Shown: positions 1-5,916, counted from the first letter of the stretch. The stretch: DNA of 5,916 bases from Acidobacteriota bacterium (GCA_003155335.1 PMCG01000101.1:3691-9606); one strand, 5' to 3'. Notes: a model not told the origin generated them from the sequence alone. Translations and numbers: made by a program.

Positions 1-53
1 TGAAGATCAGCCGCGGACTGGATGCCCTCCTCCGCAAGGAGCAAGGGAGCTGA
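1..53 (+). CDS. 3' end of an upstream gene, product unknown (partial)
   Basis: Reading from position 3 gives sixteen codons, KISRGLDALLRKEQGS, then a TGA at 51-53. The rest of the gene lies left of the window. The tail is basic and hydrophilic with a short amphipathic stretch, which is not enough to name a family. Two things support a real gene end: the four-base CTGA overlap with the likely start of the flippase that follows, and the AAGGAG at 36-41 embedded in its last codons, a usual arrangement inside bacterial operons. Given the flippase next door, a glycosyltransferase or other surface-polysaccharide gene would be plausible, but that is inference only. Confidence 0.5.
   Translation, partial: KISRGLDALLRKEQGS
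36..41 (+). promoter_or_regulatory. Ribosome binding site for the flippase gene (decides a CTG start)
   Basis: AAGGAG is a near-perfect Shine-Dalgarno sequence and lies 8 bases upstream of the CTG at 50-52. It is the main reason for placing the flippase start there, since that frame has no ATG, GTG or TTG between the left window edge and position 245. A second purine run, AAGGGAG at 43-49, abuts the CTG and is too close to serve it. Confidence 0.55.
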
Positions 54-1531
54 TAGGTCAGGACGAGAGCGTCGCGGCCTCCGGACTCGGGCAGCGCGTC
101 GCCCGCAACACGCTCTTCTCGGCTGCGGGCGAGCTCTCGAACGGCCTGCTGTTCCTGCTCGCCTTTCTCGCCGCACGGCTGCTCTCAGTCGAAGAGTGGG
201 GCGTCTACCGCACGGCCTTTGCGTTCGTTGGCCTCTTCCGTCTTTTGCCCGATCTCGGCATGTCGTACGCATCGACACTGTCGATCTCACGCGACCGCAG
301 TCTCGCGCGTTCGCTCATCGGCAACCTGCTGGGCCTGCAAGGCGTGCTATCCGTCCTCACACTGCTGCTCGCTTGGCTGATTGGCGCGCGTCTCTTCGAC
401 GCCGTCACCTGGCTCGCGATTGCCGTCTTGACCGTCGATCTCTTGCTGAAGTCGGTCAAGTCCACACTGCGCTGGCTGCTCAAGGGCTTCGAACGCTTCG
501 GGACCGAGGCCCTTTCTCTCGTCGTCGAGCGAGCCGCGCTGCTCGGCGCCGCACTTGCCAGCCTGCTGTGGGGCGGCGGCGTGCTCGGCTTTGTCCTGGC
601 CTTCGTCGCTGTGCGCTTCTTCGACACTCTCGGACTTGGTGTCTTCGTCACGAAGCGCGTCTGCGCACTGCGGCCAACGGCCGACCTCGCTGCCTGGCGC
701 GACCTGGTCCGCCGCGGCCTGCCGTTTGCCTATGCCGGCGCCATGGTGACTCTCTTCTTCCAGGTGAACCAGGTCCTGCTCGAGCGCATCAAGGGGGCGG
801 AGGAAGTGGCCTATTTCGCTGCCCCGGCCCTGGTGCTCGAGGGGCTGACCCTGGTGCCACGCATCCTGGGCTTTGCGCTCATCCCGACCATGGCTGCGCT
901 CGCGTTCCACGCGCCAGCATCGCTCACCGTGCTGTACCGTCGCGCCTCGAAGTACCTGCTCATCGCCGGGCTCCCCGTGGCAGCATTCGGCCTGATCGCT
1001 GCCGGACCGTTCACCGCAGTGATCTTCGGCGCACGCTACGTGCCCAGTGTGCCGCTGATGCGCATCCTCCTGCCTGCGGCGGTCTTCATGTTTCTCTCCA
1101 ACCTGGGCGAGACGACCCTGGCCTGCTTGAATCGGTGGCGCACGATCGTCGTCGTGTCCACGCTCGCGGCCGTCCTCAACGTGACGCTCAACCTCGTGTG
1201 GATCCCCTCCCACGGCGCATACGGCGCCGCCTGGGCCACACTGGCAACAGAGGTCTGCTACTTCCTTGCGACTGCGTGGCCGCTCGCGCGCGGCGGTCAC
1301 AGCGTGCCCTGGATCAGGACCTCTCTGCGCCCGCTGGCTGCTACGGCCGTGTTCGCCGGGATGCTGCTTGCGCTGCCGAGCGCTTGGCCACTGTGGCTCT
1401 CCGGCACGCTCGCCACGCTGGCCTTTGCGCTCGCCACTCTCGCGCTCGGTGTCTGGGATGAGAAGGAGCGCGCCCTGCTTCGCGGCCTCTTCAGCCGCAC
1501 GCGGCCTGCGGTCGACTCCCTGGGTTCCTAG
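50..1531 (+). CDS. Oligosaccharide/polysaccharide flippase (Wzx-like, MOP superfamily)
   Basis: Integral inner-membrane protein of the Wzx/MurJ-type MOP superfamily, expected to flip polyprenyl-linked oligosaccharide from the cytoplasmic to the periplasmic face for assembly of a surface glycan. With the CTG start at 50 it has 493 residues, normal for the family, and about 12-14 hydrophobic segments. Family features include the N-terminal RVARNTLFS followed by a first membrane helix (about 21-46) and EEWGVY (48-53). They continue with the KSTLRWLLKGFERFG loop (137-151), GARYVPSVPLMRIL (327-339) and the late LNVTLNLVWIP...GAYGAAWAT segment (376-397). The conventional first start is a TTG at 245, but beginning there would delete 65 residues containing the first helix and the EEWGVY motif, so it is rejected. 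CTG at 50 has a good Shine-Dalgarno sequence and a four-base overlap with the upstream stop. The gene probably belongs to an operon extending left of the window and ends 9 bases from a convergent gene. Family assignment is secure; the glycan substrate cannot be read from sequence. Confidence 0.88.
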   Translation: MIGQDESVAASGLGQRVARNTLFSAAGELSNGLLFLLAFLAARLLSVEEWGVYRTAFAFVGLFRLLPDLGMSYASTLSISRDRSLARSLIGNLLGLQGVLSVLTLLLAWLIGARLFDAVTWLAIAVLTVDLLLKSVKSTLRWLLKGFERFGTEALSLVVERAALLGAALASLLWGGGVLGFVLAFVAVRFFDTLGLGVFVTKRVCALRPTADLAAWRDLVRRGLPFAYAGAMVTLFFQVNQVLLERIKGAEEVAYFAAPALVLEGLTLVPRILGFALIPTMAALAFHAPASLTVLYRRASKYLLIAGLPVAAFGLIAAGPFTAVIFGARYVPSVPLMRILLPAAVFMFLSNLGETTLACLNRWRTIVVVSTLAAVLNVTLNLVWIPSHGAYGAAWATLATEVCYFLATAWPLARGGHSVPWIRTSLRPLAATAVFAGMLLALPSAWPLWLSGTLATLAFALATLALGVWDEKERALLRGLFSRTRPAVDSLGS

Positions 1532-1538
1532 GAAACCC
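1522..1538. terminator. Small inverted repeat at the convergent gene junction, possible bidirectional terminator
   Basis: GGGTT (1522-1526) can pair with AACCC (1534-1538) around a CCTAGGA loop that contains the flippase stop codon. The element sits exactly where two convergent genes meet, only 9 bases apart, a natural place for a shared terminator. The stem is only five pairs and no T-run follows on either strand, so it is at best a weak intrinsic terminator. Rho-dependent termination is just as likely. Confidence 0.25.
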
Positions 1539-1540
1539 GC

Positions 1541-3541
1541 CTAGCGCGCAACCGGATCTCGAGAGGGCGCCAGCTCCAGTGCGATACGCACAAACGTGCC
1601 CAGGCGCCGCGGTGCCGGGTCGTTCACGATGGCCCCGTCCGAAGAGGAAAAGCGCAAGACGTGCAGACGGTCGCCGTGGTACAGCACTCCCTCGCCCAGC
1701 TCGAAATCCAGCGTGCGCTCCTCAGCCGCGGTCAACGCCAGACGCGTCGAGCGCGCCCCCACGCGCACCTTCACCCGATCGCCCTCGGGACCGCCCAGCA
1801 GCCGGATCTTCGCGTTGCGCACAGGCCCAAGAGTGCGAAGGATCACCTCACCCTCTGTCCCGCCACGGAGCCAAAAGCCCTCGCCACCGTGAGCGACCTC
1901 GCGAAAGTACGTGCTGTCGTCCGGGAAGTACAGGTAGTACGCCGTCGGCGCAGGCGGCCTGCCGTGTGGCCCCTCCTCACCTACGTCGCCGAACGGCTGC
2001 TTCTTGCGCCAGGGTTCCTCGCCGATGAGGCTCAGGTCGTGGAGCATCGTCAAGTCCAGAGGCGCGATGCGGTACTGCGGCAGCAGTGCGTGGTGCCCCA
2101 ACCAGAGCGAGTAGTGCATCGGTGAGGCCAGAAGCGGCACGACGAACGCACCGCCGATCAGCGCGCCGCCGATCGCAGCCAGAAGCTCGCGACCGCGCGG
2201 CAGGATCAGCAGCACAAGTGGCAACAAGTTGGTGAAGTAGCGGTTGCCGATGGTGCCACTGCCGCCGTACCAGTTGTCCGGCATCATCCGGATGTAGAAG
2301 AGATACGACACCCCGAGCGCCAGGAGGGCCAACCAACCGACTGCGTCGCGCGGGCCCCGCGCGAGAAACAGGATCAGCGCGGCGACGATTGGGCCGAAGT
2401 AGAGCGCCGCGCCTCCGAAGCGGCCCACCCAGAAGTAGACTGCGTTGCGCGGGAATGCCTGTTGGATCTCCTCAGGCGAGACCGTCATCTCGGACAGCAC
2501 CCAGCGCGGTCGCAGCTCGCGGGCCGCCGAACCCGTCTGCACGTCCTTGTCTTCCGCCAAGGCCATACCAACAAGACCGAGGACGCGCCCGAGTACGCCT
2601 TCGCGCTGCCCTTCCGCCTTGGGGCCCGGTTGGTTGGCAGTCATCCATTCGCCGCTGTTGCCAAAGGTCACACGCCCCTCGAACGGGAACTGCGCGCCGT
2701 GCCATGTCTTGCGCTCGCCACCCTGGTAGTTGATCTCTCCGGTGATCGCGACGTTGAGCCCGAACAGCAGCGCGGTTGCGCCCGCGAGCACGAGGCCGCG
2801 GCGTGCGGACTCCGCCAGCCGCTTGAGGAACAAGCCGCGCTCCTGCTCGAAGAAGGGTATTAAGCCGAGCGGGATCGCGAGCCATAGGTTGTAGGGTTTC
2901 GAGTAGATCGCCGCGGCCAACAGCACCGCCGAAAGGACGGGCCGGTTCCTGCGTAGCGCCACCAGCGATGCCACGATCACGGCGAAGTTGAAGACCTCCG
3001 GCGCGAGCCAGACGATATAGACGGGCGTCACGGTCATGGCAAACAGACCGAGCACCACGACGAGAGCCGCCCACGGTGCGATCGAGCGCTTGAGATCGTA
3101 GAAGGCCAAGAGCAGCGCCACACCGAACAGCACCGCGTTGCAGACCATCAACCCACGGCTCCCCAGCGCCAGCACGAAGGGCGCGGCAACCAGCGGGTAG
3201 ATCGCTGCCTTCGCGAAGTAAACGCGCTTCTCATCGGCCCGCACCCGCCGCACCCACGGGAAGCCGGCACCCGAGTCCCACTTCAGTCCGCCGCTTGACC
3301 GCTTCAGGAGGATGCCCTGCGGCCCCGCAGGATACTCGCGGCGCACGCGCGCGACGTCTTTGGCCTCGTAGCGCAGGTCGCCGTCCGCGACGAGGCTCCA
3401 GGTCATGCTGTAGTACGTGGCTCCATCGCCCCAGAACCGCTGCGCCGAGACGGTGGCCGGGTCGATGCCGCCAGCGGCCACGATCAGGCCGAGCACCAAG
3501 CCCCAAAGAGTGGCATCCGTCACCCGCACGTGGCGGTTCAT
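1541..3541 (-). CDS. GT-C-like multi-spanning membrane protein, probable lipid-linked-sugar glycosyltransferase, with C-terminal beta-rich domain
   Basis: A 666-residue polytopic membrane protein. Residues about 10-27 form the first helix and are followed by a loop with WGDGATYY (37-44) and DGD (53-55). An acidic first extracytoplasmic loop of this kind is a hallmark of GT-C glycosyltransferases that use polyprenyl-phosphate sugars. Further helices lie at about 112-128, 130-149, 155-178, 183-232, 247-265, 373-418 and 436-472. Conserved-looking motifs are WLAPEVFNF (178-186), SKPYNLWLAIPL (214-225) and NWYGGSGTIGNRYFTNLLPL (423-442). The last resembles the W-GG-(S)-G-R-(YF)-LLP signature common in GT39/PMT-like bacterial proteins. 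Residues about 535-660 are soluble, with alternating beta-strand character. The ATG at 3541 overlaps the upstream SDR stop as ATGA, and an in-frame ATG two codons earlier (3547) is the alternative. A longer start at 3715 would add 58 non-hydrophobic residues inside the SDR gene and is rejected. The enzymatic role is inferred from topology and motifs; donor and acceptor are unknown. Confidence 0.72.
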   Translation of the reverse strand: MNRHVRVTDATLWGLVLGLIVAAGGIDPATVSAQRFWGDGATYYSMTWSLVADGDLRYEAKDVARVRREYPAGPQGILLKRSSGGLKWDSGAGFPWVRRVRADEKRVYFAKAAIYPLVAAPFVLALGSRGLMVCNAVLFGVALLLAFYDLKRSIAPWAALVVVLGLFAMTVTPVYIVWLAPEVFNFAVIVASLVALRRNRPVLSAVLLAAAIYSKPYNLWLAIPLGLIPFFEQERGLFLKRLAESARRGLVLAGATALLFGLNVAITGEINYQGGERKTWHGAQFPFEGRVTFGNSGEWMTANQPGPKAEGQREGVLGRVLGLVGMALAEDKDVQTGSAARELRPRWVLSEMTVSPEEIQQAFPRNAVYFWVGRFGGAALYFGPIVAALILFLARGPRDAVGWLALLALGVSYLFYIRMMPDNWYGGSGTIGNRYFTNLLPLVLLILPRGRELLAAIGGALIGGAFVVPLLASPMHYSLWLGHHALLPQYRIAPLDLTMLHDLSLIGEEPWRKKQPFGDVGEEGPHGRPPAPTAYYLYFPDDSTYFREVAHGGEGFWLRGGTEGEVILRTLGPVRNAKIRLLGGPEGDRVKVRVGARSTRLALTAAEERTLDFELGEGVLYHGDRLHVLRFSSSDGAIVNDPAPRRLGTFVRIALELAPSRDPVAR
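3538..3541 (-). promoter_or_regulatory. ATGA start/stop overlap coupling the SDR and GT-C-like genes
   Basis: On the minus strand the SDR ends in TGA (3540-3538), and the downstream gene's ATG (3541-3539) shares its TG, giving ATGA. A G-rich GGGGCGGG tract just upstream (about 3555-3548) may act as the ribosome binding site. Such overlaps usually mean translational coupling and fixed co-expression, suggesting that the two proteins act in one pathway. Confidence 0.6.
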
Positions 3542-4518
3542 AGCCATCCCGCCCCGCGGTACCACGCGACCGTGCGCGCAACGCCCTCGTCCACGTCCAC
3601 TGTGGGCCCGTAGCCCAGCACCCGTCGCGCTTTCGCAATCGAGAACGCGCGGCTCTTCGTCCAGAAATCCACTCGACGCCTGTAGAGCGGCGGCTCGATG
3701 CCGAGGGGCACGCACACGGCCTCACATGCGGCCCCTAGCCAGCGCAGTGGCGCAGCAGGCACGTGAAAGGGCAGCAGCCGCCCACCCGTGTGACGCGCGA
3801 TCGTCTCCGCCAGCTCACCTTGCGAGACGTAGCGCGGCCCGGCCAAAATGAACGCTTCGCCTGCCGCCTCCGGGTGCGTGAGCGCCAAGAGGTAGCCGGC
3901 CACAAGATCGTCAATGAACACCGGATGATAGAAGGGCCGCCCGTCGCCGACAATCGCGTATCGCCCGCGGGCGATCGCTCGAAATAGCTTCAGCAGCCGC
4001 CTCTCGCCAGGACCGTAGATCGCTCCCGGCCTGACCACGACAACGCCCAGCTTCCCGTCGCGATGGTAGGCCAGCGCCAGGGCCTCGGCTTCGGCCTTGG
4101 TCTGCTGATAAATGTCGCCAGGCGCGAATGGCGCGGTCTCGTCCGCTGGCGGCTCTCTGATATCGCCGTGCACGCCGACCGTCGAGGTGTGCACAAAGCG
4201 ACGCACGCCGCACCTGACCGCGGCGTCGAGCAGCCGCTCAGTGCCCTCGACGTTGACCGCACGATAGTAGGCGTCCGGATGGCCGGCCGTCCGATACACC
4301 GCTGCGACGTGCATCACGGCTTCCGCGTCCCGCACCAGATCGTTCACGGCAGTGCGGTCCCGCAGGTCCCCTCCCACCACGCGCACGCCTGCCCGGGCAA
4401 GCGTAGGGTGGGCACTTGGCTTCCGCACCAGCGCCGAGACCTGGTGACCGTGTGCCAGCAGCGCATCGAGCAGGCGGCTCCCGGTGTAACCGCTCGCCCC
4501 GGTCAGTGCCACTCTCAT
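3538..4518 (-). CDS. NAD(P)-dependent epimerase/dehydratase (extended SDR family)
   Basis: Soluble Rossmann-fold oxidoreductase of 326 residues, the usual length for extended short-chain dehydrogenases. The N-terminus carries the dinucleotide-binding GASGYTG (7-13, GxxGxxG), then GDLRD (50-54), MHVAA (69-73), and the active-site set Thr113 (in HTSTVGVHG), Tyr137 and Lys141 (YQQTK). VVRPGAIYGPGE (161-172) and the FIDDLVAGY region (201-209) follow, typical of the family. Arg32-Lys33 at the end of the second strand, where NAD-specific enzymes usually have an acidic residue, hint at NADP(H). The C-terminus (about 284-320, DFWTKSRAFSIAKARRVLGY then EGVARTVAWYR) resembles 3-beta-hydroxysteroid-dehydrogenase-like and sugar-epimerase members, so sugar nucleotides, a lipid-linked sugar or a sterol/isoprenoid are all possible substrates. 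The ATG is fixed by a TGA four codons upstream and by the first beta strand starting at residue 2. It is first in a two-gene minus-strand operon with the GT-C-like gene. Family assignment is firm; the substrate is unknown. Confidence 0.9.
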   Translation of the reverse strand: MRVALTGASGYTGSRLLDALLAHGHQVSALVRKPSAHPTLARAGVRVVGGDLRDRTAVNDLVRDAEAVMHVAAVYRTAGHPDAYYRAVNVEGTERLLDAAVRCGVRRFVHTSTVGVHGDIREPPADETAPFAPGDIYQQTKAEAEALALAYHRDGKLGVVVVRPGAIYGPGERRLLKLFRAIARGRYAIVGDGRPFYHPVFIDDLVAGYLLALTHPEAAGEAFILAGPRYVSQGELAETIARHTGGRLLPFHVPAAPLRWLGAACEAVCVPLGIEPPLYRRRVDFWTKSRAFSIAKARRVLGYGPTVDVDEGVARTVAWYRGAGWL

Positions 4519-4704
4519 GGCCGTCGTTCAGCAACCTCCGCAGGTCAAAGCCGTCCTCGCGTGGCGCAGTGTAACCCGGATCGTTCGCGCGGCTTCCCTC
4601 CCGGACTCCCTTGACTCCTCTGCGCACGGGTCATACTGTTGTCGCGTCACCTGCGCCTGTCCGCGTCCAGCATTCTTGCGCGGCGCGGCGCGTGCGAGAG
4701 CGCC
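4519..4704. promoter_or_regulatory. Divergent intergenic region between the SDR operon and the Cache sensor gene
   Basis: This 186-base stretch separates two divergently transcribed genes and is the only sizeable non-coding part of the window. It holds a rightward promoter candidate (4611-4637) and a weaker leftward -10 candidate (TACACT, 4573 to 4568 on the minus strand, with no convincing -35). A GGAGG (4539 to 4535, minus strand) lies 16 bases before the SDR start, longer than ideal spacing. A GC-only CGGCGCGGCGCG run sits at about 4681-4692. I see no clear operator palindrome, riboswitch or small gene here. Confidence 0.5.
4611..4637 (+). promoter_or_regulatory. Candidate sigma70-type promoter for the Cache sensor gene
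   Basis: TTGACT (4611-4616) matches five of six bases of the -35 consensus. CATACT (4632-4637), 15 bases downstream, matches four of six of the -10. A shifted -10, TACTGT (4634-4639), gives 17-base spacing but a poorer match. Transcription would start near 4644, leaving a leader of about 60 bases before the ATG at 4705. It also overlaps the more upstream TTG start at 4639, which argues against that start. In such GC-rich sequence the near-consensus -35 stands out. Confidence 0.45.
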
Positions 4705-5913
4705 ATGTCCCAGCGCCGCTATCACCTCGACTCGCAACTGCTCACGCTCTCCTTCTTCGTCGCCATGCCGTTGGTGGCGTTCAGCTCATTTGTCGTGGTT
4801 TCGATGGCGCGCAGCACTCTTCAGGACAGCGCCGGGCGCGACCTGGAACAGCGCGCTCTCCAGACGAGGTTCCTGCTGGAGCACTTCATCGGAGACCAGA
4901 TCATCCAGCTCCGGCTGATCGTCACCGACCCCAGCGTCGTCGCCGCCGCGCGGGCGTCGCGCACAGTCGTCTCGCCCGAGCAACAGCGCCGCATCGAGCG
5001 GGCCTGGGCGTCCGGCAGCGAGCCCCAGCTACTGCAGCCGCTGCTGGCATCGTCAATGACGCCGCGACTGAGGCTGGCGAGCGCGCTGGTGCCCTCGCTG
5101 CGGGTGCTGCAGGTCTTCGACGCGCATGGTCGACTGCTTGCGACCACGGCCCGTTCCGGGCGACCGTTTCAGTACGACGCCGCCTGGTATCACTACCTGC
5201 TACAGGATCCGCTCGCAGGCGCCTTTGTCGGAGAGACGCAGCGACCGAGTGCGAGCGGGCCGCTGCACTTCGAGATCGCGTACTCCATCATCGACCCGAC
5301 GGATGGCCGGTGGCTGGGCGCCGTGCGCGGGATCGTCAGCGCCGCCGACCTCTACGGTGTGCTCGCCTCTGTGCGGATCGGGCAAACGGGACACGCTCTG
5401 CTGATCCGCGCCGCCGACGGCCTGGTCCTCGCTGCCGACGAAGCAGAACGCGCCCCCGGCGTGACCTTTCCCGGCTTCGACGCCATACGCGCAGCGATGC
5501 AGGCCCGCCGCGGTTATTGGATCGTCCCGCGCCTGCAAGCTCCGGACGGAGCGGCGCACGACACCGCGGCCGCACCCCCTCGTCTGGTGGGTTACGCCGT
5601 CGTCGAACAGGTGCCCGGCGTGAACTGGATCGTCGTCGTCGAGCAGGAGATCGACGAGGCCACGAGCGCCATCAGCGGGATCACGCGCTACCTCTGGCTG
5701 CATTTCCTGGGAGCGCTGGTCAGCGTGTTTCTGCTCGCGCTGTATCTCTCGCTGCGTCAAGAGACGCCCGTGATCGCCGAGGGCCTGCACCTGCACGAGA
5801 CGCACGTGCCGCCGAGCATGCGCCGCCGCCATGAGGACTCCCAGCAGAGCGCGACGGTGGCCGCAGATCATGGCGACGCCGGCAAAGGCCCAGCGAACGG
5901 GAGCGGCGGCTAG
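4705..5913 (+). CDS. Membrane-anchored double-Cache (dCache) sensor protein without output domain
   Basis: Protein of 402 residues with a short cytoplasmic N-terminus, a first membrane helix (about 11-34) and a large periplasmic region (about 35-329). A second helix (about 330-350) and a 52-residue cytoplasmic tail follow. The periplasmic part has the dCache_1 layout: a long helix (about 38-70), LIVTDPSVVAAA (71-82), and the membrane-distal core VLQVFDAHGRLLATT (134-148). This is followed by the FQYDAAWYHYL segment (155-165), the FEIAYSIID strand (189-197), LGAVRGIVSAADLYGVL (204-220) and a second module near GHALLIRAADGLVLAADE (229-246). Such domains bind small ligands such as amino acids, organic acids or amines. 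No HAMP, kinase, GGDEF, phosphatase or chemoreceptor domain follows, and the stop is at 5911-5913. The tail has His362, His364, His367 (HxHxxH) and His376. ATG at 4705 is chosen because it places the helix close to the N-terminus; a TTG at 4639 would fall inside the predicted promoter. The Shine-Dalgarno sequence is weak (GAGAG at about 4696-4700). It probably signals through a partner protein, which is inference. Confidence 0.78.
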   Translation: MSQRRYHLDSQLLTLSFFVAMPLVAFSSFVVVSMARSTLQDSAGRDLEQRALQTRFLLEHFIGDQIIQLRLIVTDPSVVAAARASRTVVSPEQQRRIERAWASGSEPQLLQPLLASSMTPRLRLASALVPSLRVLQVFDAHGRLLATTARSGRPFQYDAAWYHYLLQDPLAGAFVGETQRPSASGPLHFEIAYSIIDPTDGRWLGAVRGIVSAADLYGVLASVRIGQTGHALLIRAADGLVLAADEAERAPGVTFPGFDAIRAAMQARRGYWIVPRLQAPDGAAHDTAAAPPRLVGYAVVEQVPGVNWIVVVEQEIDEATSAISGITRYLWLHFLGALVSVFLLALYLSLRQETPVIAEGLHLHETHVPPSMRRRHEDSQQSATVAADHGDAGKGPANGSGG

Positions 5914-5916
5914 GAC

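Noticed and set aside
347..1300. Leftward open frame (317 codons) antisense to the flippase
   Set aside because: The product is a low-complexity, charged Gln/Glu/Gly/His-rich sequence typical of an antisense shadow; no ribosome site or family features were seen.
22..1461. Long rightward open frame (479 codons) over the flippase gene
   Set aside because: Its translation is Arg/Ala/Pro-rich with no membrane or domain pattern, while the overlapping frame gives a clear flippase. It is a shadow frame of GC-rich coding sequence.
2389..2863. Several rightward open frames antisense to the GT-C-like gene
   Set aside because: Mutually overlapping, Arg/Pro/Ser-rich and without start signals; the opposite strand encodes a coherent membrane protein here.
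3539..3715. N-terminal extension of the GT-C-like protein to a start at 3715
   Set aside because: The extra 58 residues lie wholly inside the SDR gene and lack family character. The ATGA overlap at 3541 and a membrane helix soon after it fit a later start.
4681..4692. CGGCGCGGCGCG run before the Cache start as a possible repeat or hairpin element
   Set aside because: Too short and too simple in a GC-rich background to call a repeat, and no convincing stem that would sequester the ribosome site was found.
4639..4704. TTG start at 4639 for the Cache protein
   Set aside because: It coincides with the -10 region of the best promoter, and adds an Arg-rich 22-residue extension before an otherwise normal N-terminus at the ATG at 4705.
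4611..5834. Rightward open frame (407 codons) overlapping the Cache gene
   Set aside because: It is an Arg/Ala-rich shadow with no recognisable domain; the Cache frame explains the codon-position pattern.

Overview
The window is about two-thirds G+C and almost entirely coding, with no plasmid, phage or transposon signature. G+C-rich third codon positions and numerous long shadow reading frames fit a high-GC Gram-negative bacterium. The Cache-type periplasmic sensor, Wzx-like flippase and GT-C-type membrane protein are the kind of content found in Myxococcota/Desulfobacterota, Acidobacteriota and related soil lineages. That placement is an inference; no taxonomic marker is present.

Layout: (1) Positions 1-53 (+) hold the last 16 codons of an unidentified gene. 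(2) Its stop overlaps by four bases the likely CTG start (position 50) of a 493-residue oligosaccharide/polysaccharide flippase of the MOP superfamily, ending at 1531. (3) After a 9-base convergent junction, two minus-strand genes form a translationally coupled pair. A 326-residue extended SDR (NAD(P)-dependent epimerase/dehydratase, 4518 to 3538) is followed, with an ATGA overlap, by a 666-residue multi-spanning GT-C-like membrane protein with a C-terminal soluble beta-rich domain (3541 to 1541). (4) A 186-base divergent intergenic region (4519-4704) carries a good sigma70-like promoter reading rightward and a weaker candidate reading leftward. (5) Positions 4705-5913 (+) encode a 402-residue membrane-anchored double-Cache sensor with no output domain and a short His-containing cytoplasmic tail.

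Taken together this looks like part of a cell-surface glycan locus. The SDR could make or modify a sugar (or an isoprenoid/sterol-like substrate), the GT-C-like protein could transfer a lipid-linked sugar on the outer face of the inner membrane, and the flippase could move lipid-linked oligosaccharide across it. The divergently transcribed Cache protein could sense a periplasmic small molecule. The families are well supported from sequence; the joint pathway is inferred from neighbourhood only. I found no CRISPR, tRNA, rRNA, toxin-antitoxin or defence system. The least ordinary elements are the output-less Cache protein with its HxHxxH tail, the CTG-initiated flippase, and the unnamed C-terminal domain on the GT-C-like protein.
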